Below the pieces are notes generated by a model. It did no database searches, was not told the DNA's origin, and saw only the letters and a list, made by a program, of their open reading frames with translations. The translations under genes and the position numbers were made by a program. From Aureococcus anophagefferens (taxonomy: Eukaryota; Sar; Pelagophyceae; Pelagomonadales; Pelagomonadaceae): a DNA stretch of 24,263 nucleotides. Positions within the stretch are counted from its first letter, which is position 1. Each line of letters opens with the position of its first letter. Below, in pieces: positions 1-9,950 of this stretch. The stretch covers positions 1 through 24,263 of the forward strand of contig NW_008705618.1 of the NCBI RefSeq assembly GCF_000186865.1, in the 5' to 3' direction.

Positions 1-1689
1 GCGCGCGCAGAAGAGCGCCTGCGCGCGACGCGCGCCGTCGTCGCGCGCGCCGTCGTCGCGCGACCCCCCCGCACGCCCGGCCGCGCGCCCCGGGCGCGGG
101 CGCGCGCGCGCGCGAGCTCGACGAGCTCCGGCGGCGCGAGGAGCACCGTGGCGCCGTCCGCCGGGGCGCCGCCGCCGCCGCCGTCGTCCGCCGCCGCGTC
201 GCCGCGCGGGAGCGCCGCGTCCGCGCACGCGAGCGCGAGCGCGGCGCCGCGGCGCCGCTCGCGGTCCGCCGCGGCGCCCCCGCGGGGCGCGTCGAGGGCC
301 CGCCAGAGGCCCCGCTGGTTCGGCGCCTGGAGCGCGTCGAGGAGCGCGCGCGCGCGCGCGGCCGCGCCGCCGCCGCCGCCGCCGGGGAGGCCCGCGGCGT
401 CGAGGAGCGCGCCGACGGCGCCGACGGGCGCGCCGCCGGCGCCCCCGTCGCCGAGGGGGCCGTCCGCGCGCGCGGCGGCGCGGAACGCGAGGACCCGCAG
501 GTCCGCGTCCGCCGCGGCCAGCTTCTCCGCCTGTGTGGGAACCAAATCTTCAGCCCGACTTCAATGCGCGCGTCATCACACGACGTCGACCAGACGATTC
601 GGTCGCGCTTCGAGAACTCGACGACAGCACACGACTCGCGCAAAAATCGGCGGAGTCGACTTCGATGCGACCGAGCGAGAGATTTCCGAAGTTCGGTCGC
701 GACCCCCCAAACCGGCGGTTGGTTTCCCCGCGGTTCTCCGCGGCGGGCCGGGGCAGCGGCAGCTGCATCTCCTCGAAGGCCCGGAGCTCGGCGACGGCGG
801 CGGCGAGCATGTCCGCGACGGCGCGCGCGGCGCCGGGCCGGCCGCAGTCGTCGCACGCGCGGCAGATGAGCGCGTAGAGCCGGCACCGCGCGGGCAGGTA
901 CTTGGTCGTCGCGAGCGCGACCGTCGCGTCGAGCGCACGCGCGGCCCAGAGGAGGAACTCCGCCGCGTGGCGCGCGAACGCGCCGCCGAGCGCCGCGAGC
1001 GGCTCGGCGACGGCGTGGAGGAGGCCCGCGCCGTTGAGCAGGAGCCAGGACGCGCGGTCCCGGTCCCCCGGAGGGAGCGCGAGCAGGTCGCGCGTCGCGG
1101 CCCGGACGTCCCGGAGGCGGGCGAAGAGGCGCTGCGCGGTCCGGGGGTAGCGCGTCGCGCCGTCGCCGCGGCGGACGCGCGCGAGCTCGCACTCGGCGCG
1201 CCCGAAGACCGCATCGGCGCGCCACGCCGCGACCTCGGCGTCGTCGCCGCCGCCGGGGCCGCCGCCGCGCCGCGGCCGCGCGAGGAGGCCGTCGCAGAGG
1301 CCGACGGCGGCGCCGAAGAACGCGCGCGACGCCGTCGCGTACTCGCCGAGCTCCAGGAGCCGCGCGCCGCAGTGCAGCGCGAGGGGCACGAGCTCGCGCG
1401 CCTCGAGCTTCTGCCGGCACCGCGCGTCGAAGCGGCGGAGGTCCGCGGCGCGGTCCGGCGACGACGGCGCCACCTCGGCGCCCCGCGGGAGGCAGCCCCG
1501 GTGGGCGAGGGAGCGCCGGTGCTCCAGGAGGGGCACCACGACGCGCTCGTGGAAGTCGCGGGCAAACGCCGACTGGGCCAGCGATGCCCCGCCCTCGCCC
1601 CGGCTCGAGGAGAACGCGGAGCCGTGCTGCGACCGACCGGCCGCAGACGACGCGTCCCCACCCCGGGCCACGGCCCGCGGCGCGGGCAT
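1..1689 (-). CDS. CFAP54: CFAP54-like axonemal central-pair protein, N-terminal part (partial at window edge)
   Basis: CFAP54 is a very large protein of the C1d projection of the ciliary central pair. The minus-strand frame from about 1689 to 720 encodes an Ala/Arg-rich helical domain. Its segment near 957-840 contains LLWAARALDATVALATTKYL followed by RLYALICRACDDC and AVAELRAFEEMQ. This closely resembles the CFAP54 N-terminal domain, where LLWAC, RYL, LYTAVCQCYYDC and IDELRQLE occur in the same order. A lower-GC intron of roughly 130-230 nt follows, with a clear CAG acceptor at 531-533. Exon 2 (530 down to 1, starting AEKLAAADADLRVLAFRAA) is open to the left edge. The donor is unresolved because no GT in the right phase stands out, so a GC-AG intron is possible. 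The first ATG in frame is at 1689; the frame is also open upstream of it, and an upstream exon cannot be excluded. Base composition is far more GC-rich than in most genes of the window. Confidence 0.72.
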
Positions 1690-3603
1690 CAGACCGAGGT
1701 GCCGAACGTCCACGACGGCCGCAAGGCCATCGTTATCCCGCTGGAACTAGGATATTAGATTCTATGTGTCTGAGCGAAATATGTATCTAACCAGGCTGGC
1801 TTCCGAAGGAGCACCCCTGTATTAACGTGATTCCTGGTTAGAGAGATAGAGAGATTTCTACCTTCATCTTCAGTGAACTGCATCTTGATGTTGCAGTGCA
1901 CCTTACCCCACTGCGTTCCTACTGCGTATCCTGCTAGTTTCCCTTCCCTTCCTTAATTCATTCTAATCCAGTTTCAAGTCCTATAGACAGCGATAGCACC
2001 AGGCTCAGCGAGGTTGCACAGTCGCCGGACAGTGCACCTGCTGGATAGTAGTTTGACTGACGTCATAGCGACGTTAGGAAGCTGATAAACTATCCTAACT
2101 TCCTACTGGTACAATTTCAGGGCTGCGCTCGGACAACAAACCGCCTCGGGCGACCGCCCCGGCACTGTAGCGCACTACCGGCGTTGTCTCGTGGAGGCCA
2201 TCAGGCCGTGCGGTAGCTCCCCACGCGGGTTCGCGGTGGTCCTTTCGAGCCGCCATACCGCCCTGATTACCGGGTAATTACCAGGGTATGGTAATTACCG
2301 GGAAATTACCGGTAATTACCGAGGCCTCCCGGGCACTGGCATTACCCGGCAATCCGGCGGTCATAACCATGTCCACAGCTCAGGGCAGCGTTCCGGTTCT
2401 GAAATTCACCGGGGAACGGCTCCATAGGGCCGATAAATCAAAGAATGAGGGGAAAATCAATTTTTGTTGAATTTCAAGTTGAAGAAACGAACTTGAAAAA
2501 TTTTCACCTGGCAGGGGCCCCAAACGCGTCTATATTTGGGTTTCGCAGTCCCGGTATTCAAGAAGCATCAAAGCCGGGTGATTCTCGTCTTTCGGCTCGC
2601 AATTTTGTTGAATTTTGAGGAGATTGGACCATGTCCCGTCCATTTTGCACGCACGCGCGCGCGCGCGTTCGTTACGTATAGAGTAAGTAATCCCGGCACA
2701 TCGAATTAATCAAAGCCGCGGACAGAAGATTTCACCGGGCGTCGGGGGGTGTATTCAGGTCGCATCGCTGCCCTGCCACAGCTCGGCCGCCGGCGGCGCC
2801 GAGCCGAGTGCAACACCAGCTCGGGTTCGACAACTTCGAGTTGGACAAGGGGAAGCTCGCATTCGCGCGCGTGCGGCGACGCCATGGCGTCGATTCCACG
2901 TCGATTCTGGGCCGGTCGCCCCGGCGCATTACCCCAGGAGCCTCTGCGGAATACCTTACCAGTCCCCCGGCCGCGGCGGCGGATACACAAGCACCGGGAA
3001 GGCGACCCCCGGACGCGGGTACCGGCCCTGTGTTTCGCACCACATTATCCACCACCAGCCTGTTTGATACGACGGCAATAGCCGAGACGATGACCATGAC
3101 AACGGCGACGAAGGCGGCCACTTAGACAGCGGCGATTGCAGGTGGCGAGGAGGCGGCCACGACGGCGACGAAGCGCCACGCGCGTGCGCTGATTCCCACA
3201 GCCGGCCAATTCTCCAAGCCCCGCGGGGCTAAATACAAGGCGAGAACCCCTTAGTGGGCCACAAGCCCCCTCAAGGCTTCAGGTGGTTTCAAGGCCAGTG
3301 GCAGCCGCCATAAGCCCTACGTTTAGAGAAGAGTTTAGTAAACACAATGCCAACAGGTCAACATACCACTGGGAAGACTCAACTGTAAATTACCGTTGCC
3401 GAGCCCCAGATGGTGTAGTAGCAGCATGGATTCCATAGACGGCATCGATTGCGCGCTTGTTTGAGCTTTGGAGCTCGAACGAGTCGATTCTCAGCACTTA
3501 TTTGGTTTCAAGTTGAGCCTTTGTAGCCGGATTAGTAAAGAAAAGTGTGTGCAAGAAAATTTCTTGCTGGAAGTGGTCAAAATGACTAAAGGTGCTCGCT
3601 GCA
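1690..3603. other. Intergenic, repeat-like; no convincing gene
   Basis: This 1.9-kb stretch separates the divergent-type 5' end of CFAP54 from the 3' end of TilS. It has lower GC than CFAP54 and many short AT-rich motifs. Open frames of 94-129 codons overlap on both strands near 2706-3125. Their longest versions begin with GTG rather than ATG, and neither strand shows a recognisable domain, so I do not call them genes. An alternating CG run lies near 2652-2668. The composition and the motif clusters fit decayed transposon DNA, but no complete element was found. Confidence 0.5.
2265..2349. repeat. Cluster of six ATTACC(G/C)G motifs
   Basis: ATTACC occurs six times in 85 bp, mostly as TAATTACCGGG or a one-base variant, at about 2265, 2275, 2292, 2303, 2313 and 2340. 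All copies are in the same orientation. The spacing is irregular (10, 17, 11, 10 and 27 bp), so this is not a simple tandem array. It resembles subterminal transposon repeats or a cluster of protein-binding sites. The function is unknown. Confidence 0.6.
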
Positions 3604-5203
3604 TCAGTCATGCTGTGATACTGCATCGACTCTAGGCGCTACGAGTATACGACGTGACGCAATTGGTTCATCAGCATGCTGCTTAAAGGCAAATGGACTG
3701 GCAACAAATGTGCGGTCTGGCAGGAAAACGGCGACAACCATGCCTAGATCGGTCGCAAGGAGAGGCACTATATCGCAATCCTGAAGAAACACCTTTTGAC
3801 CACGGAGAAATTTGACAAGTGGGGTGGGTCGGTCGCGCCAAGGCGCATGAAAGGTATCCCCATCCTTTCCTACACGCAGCATTGCGTCATTTGGAAATGG
3901 CCGTACATCAATGCCTTTTGAACTCTCAATAATTCTGAGGTGAGCAAGCGATTTTTCTATGACATTTTGGGAACGCGCATGAACATGCGTTGAAGAAACT
4001 CGAGGACTATACGCTGTAGCTTGTAGTACGTAACCTCTTCGGTGTAGGATAATTTTGCAAGGCAAGTTAACTTTCCAGTCGATAGGACTGGTCCGATCAA
4101 GTAGTTTCATATCGGTGTCCAGAAGCAGCTTGAAGGGTATAGCGAAGGGTTCAGTATTGTCAGCAATTTTCCCTTTGGACGCAATGGCAGCAAGACGGTT
4201 AAGGACCTACAGGTTTATAGCACCTTATTTCTTCGCCACCTCATCAACGAGCAAACGCAGTACCAGACCTCATACCTCACAGGAGCTGGTGTATCTGCGT
4301 ACGTGACAAGGGACACAGCACCATCCGCCCGTGTTGAATAGGAGAGCCATTCATCAGCAGCATGAGAGACCCAAGCCTCGAAGAATTGCGCCTGGTATTG
4401 TAGTGCCTTTAAGCGTGTGTGCAGTTGGAGGCTTCCGCCGCAGAGCGTGCGGAGGGGGGGTAACACTGTGAGACGGCTGAGATTTCGAACGTAGTGAGTT
4501 GTATCTGTATTAGTAGTGTCCTCTCGCCAACTCTCGCCGTCCGCGTCAAGGTAAGTAACGAGATCATGTTTGGTGGCGAATAGTAGTGGTCGCACAAAGC
4601 AGGGCGCCGCCTGAGATGCCACTCCTTTGAACACGTTAGTCAACCGTGAGCCGCGCGCGAGCCTCAGCAGAAACGACTCCATCTGGTCATCAGCGTGATG
4701 TGCGAGTGCCACGTGTCCACACCGTTGTGGTATCAAAGCATCTACAACATTGAATGCCGTCTTGAAAGACGTTGTGCGTCGCCAAGCGCGGAATTCCATT
4801 TGGCTGGAATGCGTCGAAGAGTGCACCCAGTTATGTGCAGTACATTCAAGGCCGAAACGCCGCGCCAATGCTGCAACAAAGAGGGTGTCACAGCTTGATA
4901 TCTCACCTCTCTGACGATGGTCAAAATTTAACACAGAAACGGTGGTACAAAAGATGAACGTGCCAGCGCTAATAGATGCAACAATGCTACGGAGTCGCAT
5001 CCTCCAGATACCGACGCAATCACAACGTCTCCTCCAACTATCCCGCACTCCTTGCGCAGCGATGTCACGAACCGGCCCTCTACCGTACCGCAATTAACTT
5101 TTGCGACAGTTGTGGATTGTCTTCTCGGAGCAACGAATCCGTTCACACTAAATCGTACGCTCATCGGCCACATTCGACTTAGTATCATCATTGCACGCGA
5201 CAT
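3604..5203 (-). CDS. tilS: tRNA(Ile)-lysidine synthase (TilS), organellar type, with one apparent frameshift
   Basis: TilS converts the wobble C34 of bacterial-type tRNA-Ile(CAU) to lysidine, using ATP and lysine, so that AUA is read as Ile. From the ATG at 5203 an N-terminal extension of about 60 residues, probably targeting, precedes the PP-loop SGGCDS (residues 66-71). The frame then shifts once near 4936-4945 in a T-rich run, and continues with VLNFDHRQRGE, the AHHADDQMESFLLRLARGS motif and a WREDTTN..YVRN motif. A 50-nt intron (4207-4256, GTTTGC...TGTAG) joins YEVWYC to VLNRLAAI in phase and removes two in-frame stops. The C-terminal domain (LRVGKDGDTFHAPWRD, LVKFLRGQKV, DIVPLLATD) ends at the stop at 3604. 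The frameshift cannot be explained by an intron, because DHRQRGE on its far side is conserved. It is either a recent inactivation or a base error. The homology is strong; intactness is uncertain. Confidence 0.82.
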
Positions 5204-5384
5204 GATCCAGACAGCTTGTGGCGCAGCCGCGCTTGAAGTTCTTCCCCCCAACGACCCGCCTCGCTGCCCTGCGACCTCATCGGAGTCGGAGCGGAGCGAA
5301 GGTTTTTGAGCATGGACCGCCGCCGCCGGCCAGCGTGACAGCGCCGTAGCGGCAACCGTGGTCGCGGCCGATAGCGCCGAGGCC

Positions 5385-6120
5385 ATGGGCGATGACACCG
5401 GTGCAAGCGCGCGGCTTTCAGCGGTCGGCGGCGTCGCAGGGGCTGCCCGGATCGTGGTGGTCCACGGTCCGAACAACCTGGACGTCGGCGTCGTCGCGAG
5501 GAACGACGACGGCGCCTACGAGCGCGCGACGACGGAGACGAAACCGTTGCAGCTCAGGTTCGCGTTTTTGAACGGGTCCGAGGACTGGAAGTACAAGAAC
5601 AGCAAGGCGAACGGCCAGAACGCGCTTACGTTCGCAGCGCTCAAAGGCTTCGGCAAGGACGAGGTCGTCGTCGAGGGCACCGACTGGGAGCTCGTGAAAA
5701 CGGTCATTGGCGACCGCCACGACGCCAGCGCTAAGGCGACGCCCGGGGCGCGTCGTGCCGGGAACGCGATTGGCAAGGCGTCGGCTCAGCGTCCGCGCGC
5801 CGCGCGCGCCCGCGCGACGACGTGTGCTCGTAGGCCTGGATGACATGGTCAACGCTGCAGGCGCTCGTCAGCAGCGTCGTCGCGCGGATGCGGAAGCGGT
5901 CGAAGCCGTCGTCGCCCGGCGCGCCCGCGCCCGCGGCCGAGTTCGGCGTCTCGGGCAGCTCCGTCGAAAATTTGCAGAAGTACTTCGCGAGCGGCTTCGG
6001 CGCCCCGCCGTTCGTCGACGACGTGAGGAAGGCGCTCTGCGACGACGGCGCGGCGCAGGCCCTCGGCGACTGCGGCGCGCGGACCACCGGTCGCGCGGCG
6101 CCGGTGACAGCGACTCCCTT
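5385..6120 (+). CDS. Unrecognised GC-rich protein, probably two exons
   Basis: I do not recognise this gene. From the ATG at 5385 the plus frame reads through IVVVHGPNNLDVGVVARNDD and KGFGKDEVVVEGTDWELV with balanced amino-acid use, unlike the Arg/Pro-rich shadow frames. Exon 1 could end at 5693 (GTGAAA) or 5702 (GTCATT), both in phase 0. A GTGCTCGTAG acceptor at 5824-5833 opens exon 2 in the same phase, beginning AWMTWSTLQALVSSVVARMR and including VENLQKYFASGFGAPP and VDDVRKALCDDGAAQALGDC. Coding character fades after about 6100, although the frame is formally open to 6448 opposite another coding-like stretch, so the 3' end is not fixed. The gene is divergent from TilS, whose ATG lies 180 bp away, so the two may share a promoter region. 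There are no membrane segments and no known motif. Confidence 0.42.
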
Positions 6121-6129
6121 TAGTTGTAA

Positions 6130-6995
6130 GACGACGCGCGGGAAAGATTGCGTGGCGCCGTGCGACGCCGGCCGCGGCGACGAGCAGCAGCGTCCGCTCC
6201 GCCGCGGCGAGGAGGCGCAGCGCGGCGCGCGCGAGGGGCGCGCCGGCGAGCAGTCCGCGTCGCCGTTCCCGTCGAAGGCCGCGCCGGGGGGCGGCGCGAG
6301 CGCGAACGCGCGCGCCGCGGCGTCGACGGCGCCCGCGCCGCGGCGGCCGAGGGCCGCGGCGGCCCACGCGGCGACGACGCCGGGCAGCGACGCGCGCACG
6401 GCGTCGCGCAGCGCGCCGGGGCCCGCGGCGCGCGCCCAGGCGACGTAGGCGTAGGGCGCCGCGTCCGCCGGCGGCCGCGCGGACCGCGCGCAGAGCCCCG
6501 CCGCGAGCCGCTCGAGCCGCGGCCGCAGCAGGTGCTCTCGAATCGTAGAACGCGCCAGACCCAGTAGTGGAGCATCGCCGCGCTCCCAACAACTCCTGCC
6601 CTCGAGTCCCAGGCGTAGAGGTCGCCGTCGAAGTCCGTCATGTCGGCAGCAACGTCGCGTCGGAGTCGGGAATCCCGACGCCGCCGTCGCGGACCAGATG
6701 TCGTCCGAGACGGTGGTCCGTGGGCTCCAGACGGTTCGCGCTGCTTGGCAGGACACCTGAGCCGAGGCCAAAGCGCCGCAGGACCCCAGGAGTCCACCGT
6801 TCTGCAACGGAGGCGTGGAACGTCGACATGAGCTGCATCATGGGGCAGCCCTGTCGCGCCAGCAGCGCGCGCCGACGGCGACGTCGTTCGCGCCAGCCGA
6901 CGCCGTCGATTAGATCGGGTCCAAGGCGAGCTCATAGGGCCAACCGGCTTGCAAAAAGACTGCGTTCCGGCCGAGAACGAGGCCGAAACCGACGC
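6130..6995 (-). pseudogene. Unrecognised minus-strand coding remnant in several frames
   Basis: The minus strand carries protein-like pieces that do not lie in one frame. In order of transcription they are: GFGLVLGRNAVFLQAGWPYE (about 6990-6910); MMQLMSTFHASVAERW with GVLRRFGLG and RDGGVGIPDSDATLL (about 6841-6650); DFDGDLYAWDSRAGVVGSA (about 6640-6570); and a very GC-rich Ala/Leu helical stretch (EHLLRPRLERLAAGLC, PYAYVAWARAAGPGALRD, LARAALRLLAAAERTLLL; about 6540-6160) that itself changes frame near 6260. Short introns of the kind seen elsewhere could explain some changes, but I could not build a clean splice model, so I call it a probable pseudogene. It is convergent with the unrecognised plus-strand gene. 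No family is recognised. Confidence 0.35.
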
Positions 6996-7094
6996 CCATA
7001 ATCTTCTTTGCTCTCCGAAGCGTGGATGCTCCACAAGCAGACAGATAATTTCACCGAGACGACCCGATTGGCCAATCCAGGGGGGGTCGCGGGG

Positions 7095-7115
7095 TAGCAT
7101 ACTCGGATTCTAACA
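7095..7115 (+). repeat. 21-bp repeat, exact inverted partner at 17731-17751
   Basis: All 21 bases starting TAGCATACTCGG are found as the exact reverse complement at 17731-17751. The flanks do not match on either side. An exact 21-mer is very unlikely by chance in a window of this size. Confidence 0.8.
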
Positions 7116-7361
7116 CAGCCCGCGCTAGACCCGCGTGCGCGCGCGCGCGCGGCAAATTCTCAGGACCTTCTCGGTGACGTGGGTGGCGATGTGGCGTCGG
7201 CGACGGCCTCTTCGGAGGAGCTGCGCTGGGTCACATGTCCGCTGGCTTAGGTGTGGTATGGGGCACTGGGCCGACCCTCCCGATCGTGCCCTCGCTCCTC
7301 GCTCCACTACCCTAGCCCTTTGATCCTCCCTCCCTTCGTTCGATTCCTCTGCAGGGCTAAC

Positions 7362-7902
7362 TGCCAGAGGACGATTCAACGAAAAATGATGCCTCCACCC
7401 TGCCCCAGCCCGTCTCCAGGGTGGAGAATGGACCACTTCGTGGCGAGGGGTGGATCTAAGCGAACGCGGCGTCGGCCGCGTGCACTGATGGGCGCCCATT
7501 GGTCGCCGGGGAGGCGACCATAATCCATACTCAAAGCTTCCTCTAAGGTGCCCCATACGCCGAGCGCCGGGGGCGCCGAGCTGCCCATCGCGTGGGTGGA
7601 CCTCGGCGCGCCACCTTATTAGTCCGCCCGCGCGCCATGAAATCGCACCCCCAGCGCTCGGCGTATGGGGCACCTCAGAGGAAGCTGTCAGCGCGGACTA
7701 TGGTCGCCTCGACACGGCGACCAAGGGGCGCCCATCAGTGCACGCCGCCGATGAGCGTGGGCCTCGCGGGTTTATGCCTCCACCCCTTACCCATTCTCCA
7801 CCCTGGAGGCCAAATCTCCACGGTAAAAGGCAAGGGTCAAGGGGGTCACAGAGGCGTTCACAGAGGGTGGAGATGCGTTTATCGTTGAATCGTCCTCTGC
7901 CA
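7362..7902. mobile_element. 541-bp imperfect palindrome (fold-back / MITE-like element)
   Basis: The left arm (7362 to about 7577) matches the reverse complement of the right arm (about 7649 to 7902) almost end to end. The outer ends pair as TGCCAGAGGACGATTCAACG with its complement ending at 7902. Further in, CTCCAGGGTGGAGAATGG, GTGCACTGATGGGCGCCC, GGCGACCATA, AGCTTCCTCT and GGTGCCCCATACGCCGAGCG all recur inverted in mirrored order. The arms differ by scattered substitutions and small indels. The centre holds a smaller GGCGCCGAG/CTCGGCGCG palindrome. I see no ORF with a transposase motif and no convincing target-site duplication. It ends 80 bp before the TrpRS start codon, so it sits in or next to that promoter. 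Confidence 0.75.
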
Positions 7903-7982
7903 TTAAACTGGCGAGCGGCACTCCGCGGGCTGCTCCGGTGCCACGCTCCAACTGACGCATCGTCTGTGCCACTCAGCTGCAG

Positions 7983-9146
7983 ATGCTGGTCATTTGGGCG
8001 CTTATGTTAGGGCGGGCGAGTTCGCTTCAGCGGTCATTGTGCCCCGCAAGATACGGTCCTGCAGGGCGGGGAGTGTCGCAGAGTAGATCCAGCACTTTCG
8101 TCCGTGCCTCAGATGCGAGCAGTGAGGCAAACTTGAGGCGGCAGCGAGTTTTAAGCGGGGTGCAGCCAACTGGGTCATTACATCTGGGAAATTATCTGGG
8201 TGCCATCCGGCAGTGGGTTGAGTACCAACACGAATACGATAGTCTGTTCTGCGTTGTCGACATGCATGCAATTACTGTCCCGCACGATGCCAAAACTTTG
8301 AGCAGTGAGACGATGGATGCCGCAGCGTTGTACATTGCGGCCGGAGTTGATCCCGACATCGCACCTATCTTCGTGCAGTCCCATGTGAGCGCACACGCAG
8401 AGCTTGCCTGGCTCTTAAATTGCATAACTCCGATAAATTGGCTTGAGCGAATGATCCAGTACAAGGAGAAGAAAGAGAAACAGGGCGAATTGGTCGCTGT
8501 CGGGCTATTCGACTATCCAGTCCTCATGGCTGCTGATATACTGCTTTACCAGGCGGGGCTTGTTCCTGTCGGTGATGACCAACGGCAGCACCTTGAGCTC
8601 ACAAGGGACATCGCAAGGCGCTTTCATGACATGTACTGTAAGCGAAAGCAAAGAGTCTTTCGTGAACCTAAGGCCTTAATTGTCAAGGAGGGGTCGCGTG
8701 TCATGTCCCTCACTGATGGCACCGTTAAAATGTCGAAGTCCGCACCCCTCGACAACTCACGCATCAACCTCAGTGACCCACCAGACCTTATTGCATCCAA
8801 GATCAAGAAATGTAAGACCGATCAAGTCAAAGGTCTCGAGTGGGACAACCCTGACCGCCCAGAGGCCGCCAACCTCCTCAATATTTACCAGTCTGTCACT
8901 GGTCTTGAACATGAAGCAATCTTGCGTGAAGTTTCGGACCTCTCTTGGGGTGCTTTTAAGCCCAGGCTCACTGACGCCGTCGTTGCTCATCTGGAACCTA
9001 TCCAACGTGCATATAAGGAAATCGCTGCTGACCAACATTACCTATCACAGACTCTCAAGCAAGGTGCGTACCGAGCTGACGAGATTGCAACGCGAACCTT
9101 GGATGATGCAAAGAGCGCCATGGGCATCAATATCAAGACCATATGA
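7983..9146 (+). CDS. Tryptophanyl-tRNA synthetase, bacterial/organellar type
   Basis: This class I synthetase charges tRNA-Trp. The 387-residue protein has a core of the usual bacterial TrpS length (about 330 aa) after an N-terminal extension of about 55 residues. The HIGH-type signature is PTGSLHLGNYLG (residues 62-73, HLGN at 67-70), and the KMSKS loop is intact at residues 249-253 (VKMSKSAP). Other family hallmarks are VDMHAITVP, FVQSHVSAHAELAWLLNC, YPVLMAADILLYQ and VPVGDDQRQHLELTRDIA. The extension starts MLVIWALMLG, hydrophobic enough for a signal sequence, and continues Arg/Ser-rich. This suggests import into the plastid, mitochondrion or both. It has one exon, stops with TGA, and shows no frame damage. 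The first ATG in frame was chosen; an upstream exon is possible. Together with TilS it points to bacterial-type organelle translation. Confidence 0.93.
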   Translation: MLVIWALMLGRASSLQRSLCPARYGPAGRGVSQSRSSTFVRASDASSEANLRRQRVLSGVQPTGSLHLGNYLGAIRQWVEYQHEYDSLFCVVDMHAITVPHDAKTLSSETMDAAALYIAAGVDPDIAPIFVQSHVSAHAELAWLLNCITPINWLERMIQYKEKKEKQGELVAVGLFDYPVLMAADILLYQAGLVPVGDDQRQHLELTRDIARRFHDMYCKRKQRVFREPKALIVKEGSRVMSLTDGTVKMSKSAPLDNSRINLSDPPDLIASKIKKCKTDQVKGLEWDNPDRPEAANLLNIYQSVTGLEHEAILREVSDLSWGAFKPRLTDAVVAHLEPIQRAYKEIAADQHYLSQTLKQGAYRADEIATRTLDDAKSAMGINIKTI

Positions 9147-9405
9147 GAACCGGCCTCCATGGATGCAGCTAGGCTGGATTCTTTTTCACTGGTCTGAATC
9201 TGGTGAGATCATTTGTTCAACATCTGAGCCCAAAGGGGCCTGCTCCGCACCAGACCCGCTCCCTGCGACCACTGGCGATTCTTGTATAACCAGCAGGCTG
9301 CAGGCCGCTTACATGGGTGCTACATTACCGTCGACAGGGGTTGAAGGCGGATAGCTACCTATCTAGCTTGGCGCCCCCACTAGAGCCCTCCAGGTTAGAG
9401 AGAAA

Positions 9406-9528
9406 TACCCCAAACTAGGGTACTAAGGAACGTTGATATCAACGTTACGGGGAAGTGCAGTGTCATCTCCATAGTGTGACGTCGCGACAGTGAGGGAACA
9501 GGGTAATGTAAATTACGGGGATGATGGG
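9406..9528 (+). repeat. Dispersed repeat, copy 1 (inverted partner 16114-16241)
   Basis: From TACCCCAAACT to GATGATGG this segment matches the reverse complement of 16114-16241 with scattered substitutions and small indels. Shared blocks are AAGGAACGTTGAT, TCAACGTTACGGG, AGTGCAGTGTCATCTCCAT, GTGTGACGTCGCGA and CAGGGTAATGTAAATTA. By eye identity is about 85%. GAACGTTGATATCAACGTT is itself nearly palindromic. Confidence 0.8.
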
Positions 9529-9950
9529 GAATTACGAAGGCTACTCAATTCAGATAGATCCCTTTTTCAAGTTCACTATACTGACTACGAGGAATTCCCT
9601 TTTCAGGTTCAGCCCCGCAACTCTCCTTACGCATAAACCGTGGAGAATTAAAGTACAAAGGAGGAGAGGAGGAGCCTAACTAGGGATACTCTCAGGATCG
9701 GGATCCTCTAACTAGGGAAAACTCTCTACACCCCTTTTGGATTATAAGAAGACCTGATGGGATGTTCCAGTTCAACTAATTCGTGTAACTTCTTAATGAA
9801 GGCTTCAAAATCACCACCAAGCTTATACTTGTCGACCTTGCCTTCATCTGAGTGCATGGGCAGCTAATCTGCCTAGCGAAAATTGTAACTTTCCGGTTGT
9901 CGACCCTATGAAGTACAAATTCCTTCGAGACTTCATAGATGGCAGCATCA

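Noticed and set aside
148..1758. 536-codon plus-strand open frame over the GC-rich left end
   Set aside because: It is the Arg/Pro/Ala-rich shadow of the CFAP54 minus-strand frame, which has clear family similarity. Long shadow frames are expected at this GC.
2732..3121. 129-codon minus frame with a hydrophobic start
   Set aside because: It begins with GTG, the hydrophobic run is short, the plus strand is equally open, and no family is recognised.
4207..4227. In-frame TAA and TAG in TilS as a sign of stop-codon reassignment to Gln
   Set aside because: A 50-nt GTTTGC...TGTAG intron removes both and fixes the frame. Other genes here end in TAA and TGA, with no in-frame TAA/TAG in their coding exons.
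5418..5852. 144-codon minus frame opposite the unrecognised plus gene
   Set aside because: It is rich in Arg/Leu/Val with no motif, while the plus frame has balanced composition and an ATG start.
7330..7345. GTTCGATTC string resembling a tRNA B-box
   Set aside because: There is no A-box or cloverleaf upstream; it lies just outside the fold-back element.
8680..9354. 224-codon plus frame overlapping TrpRS
   Set aside because: It is a shadow of the TrpRS gene in another frame and carries no motif of its own.
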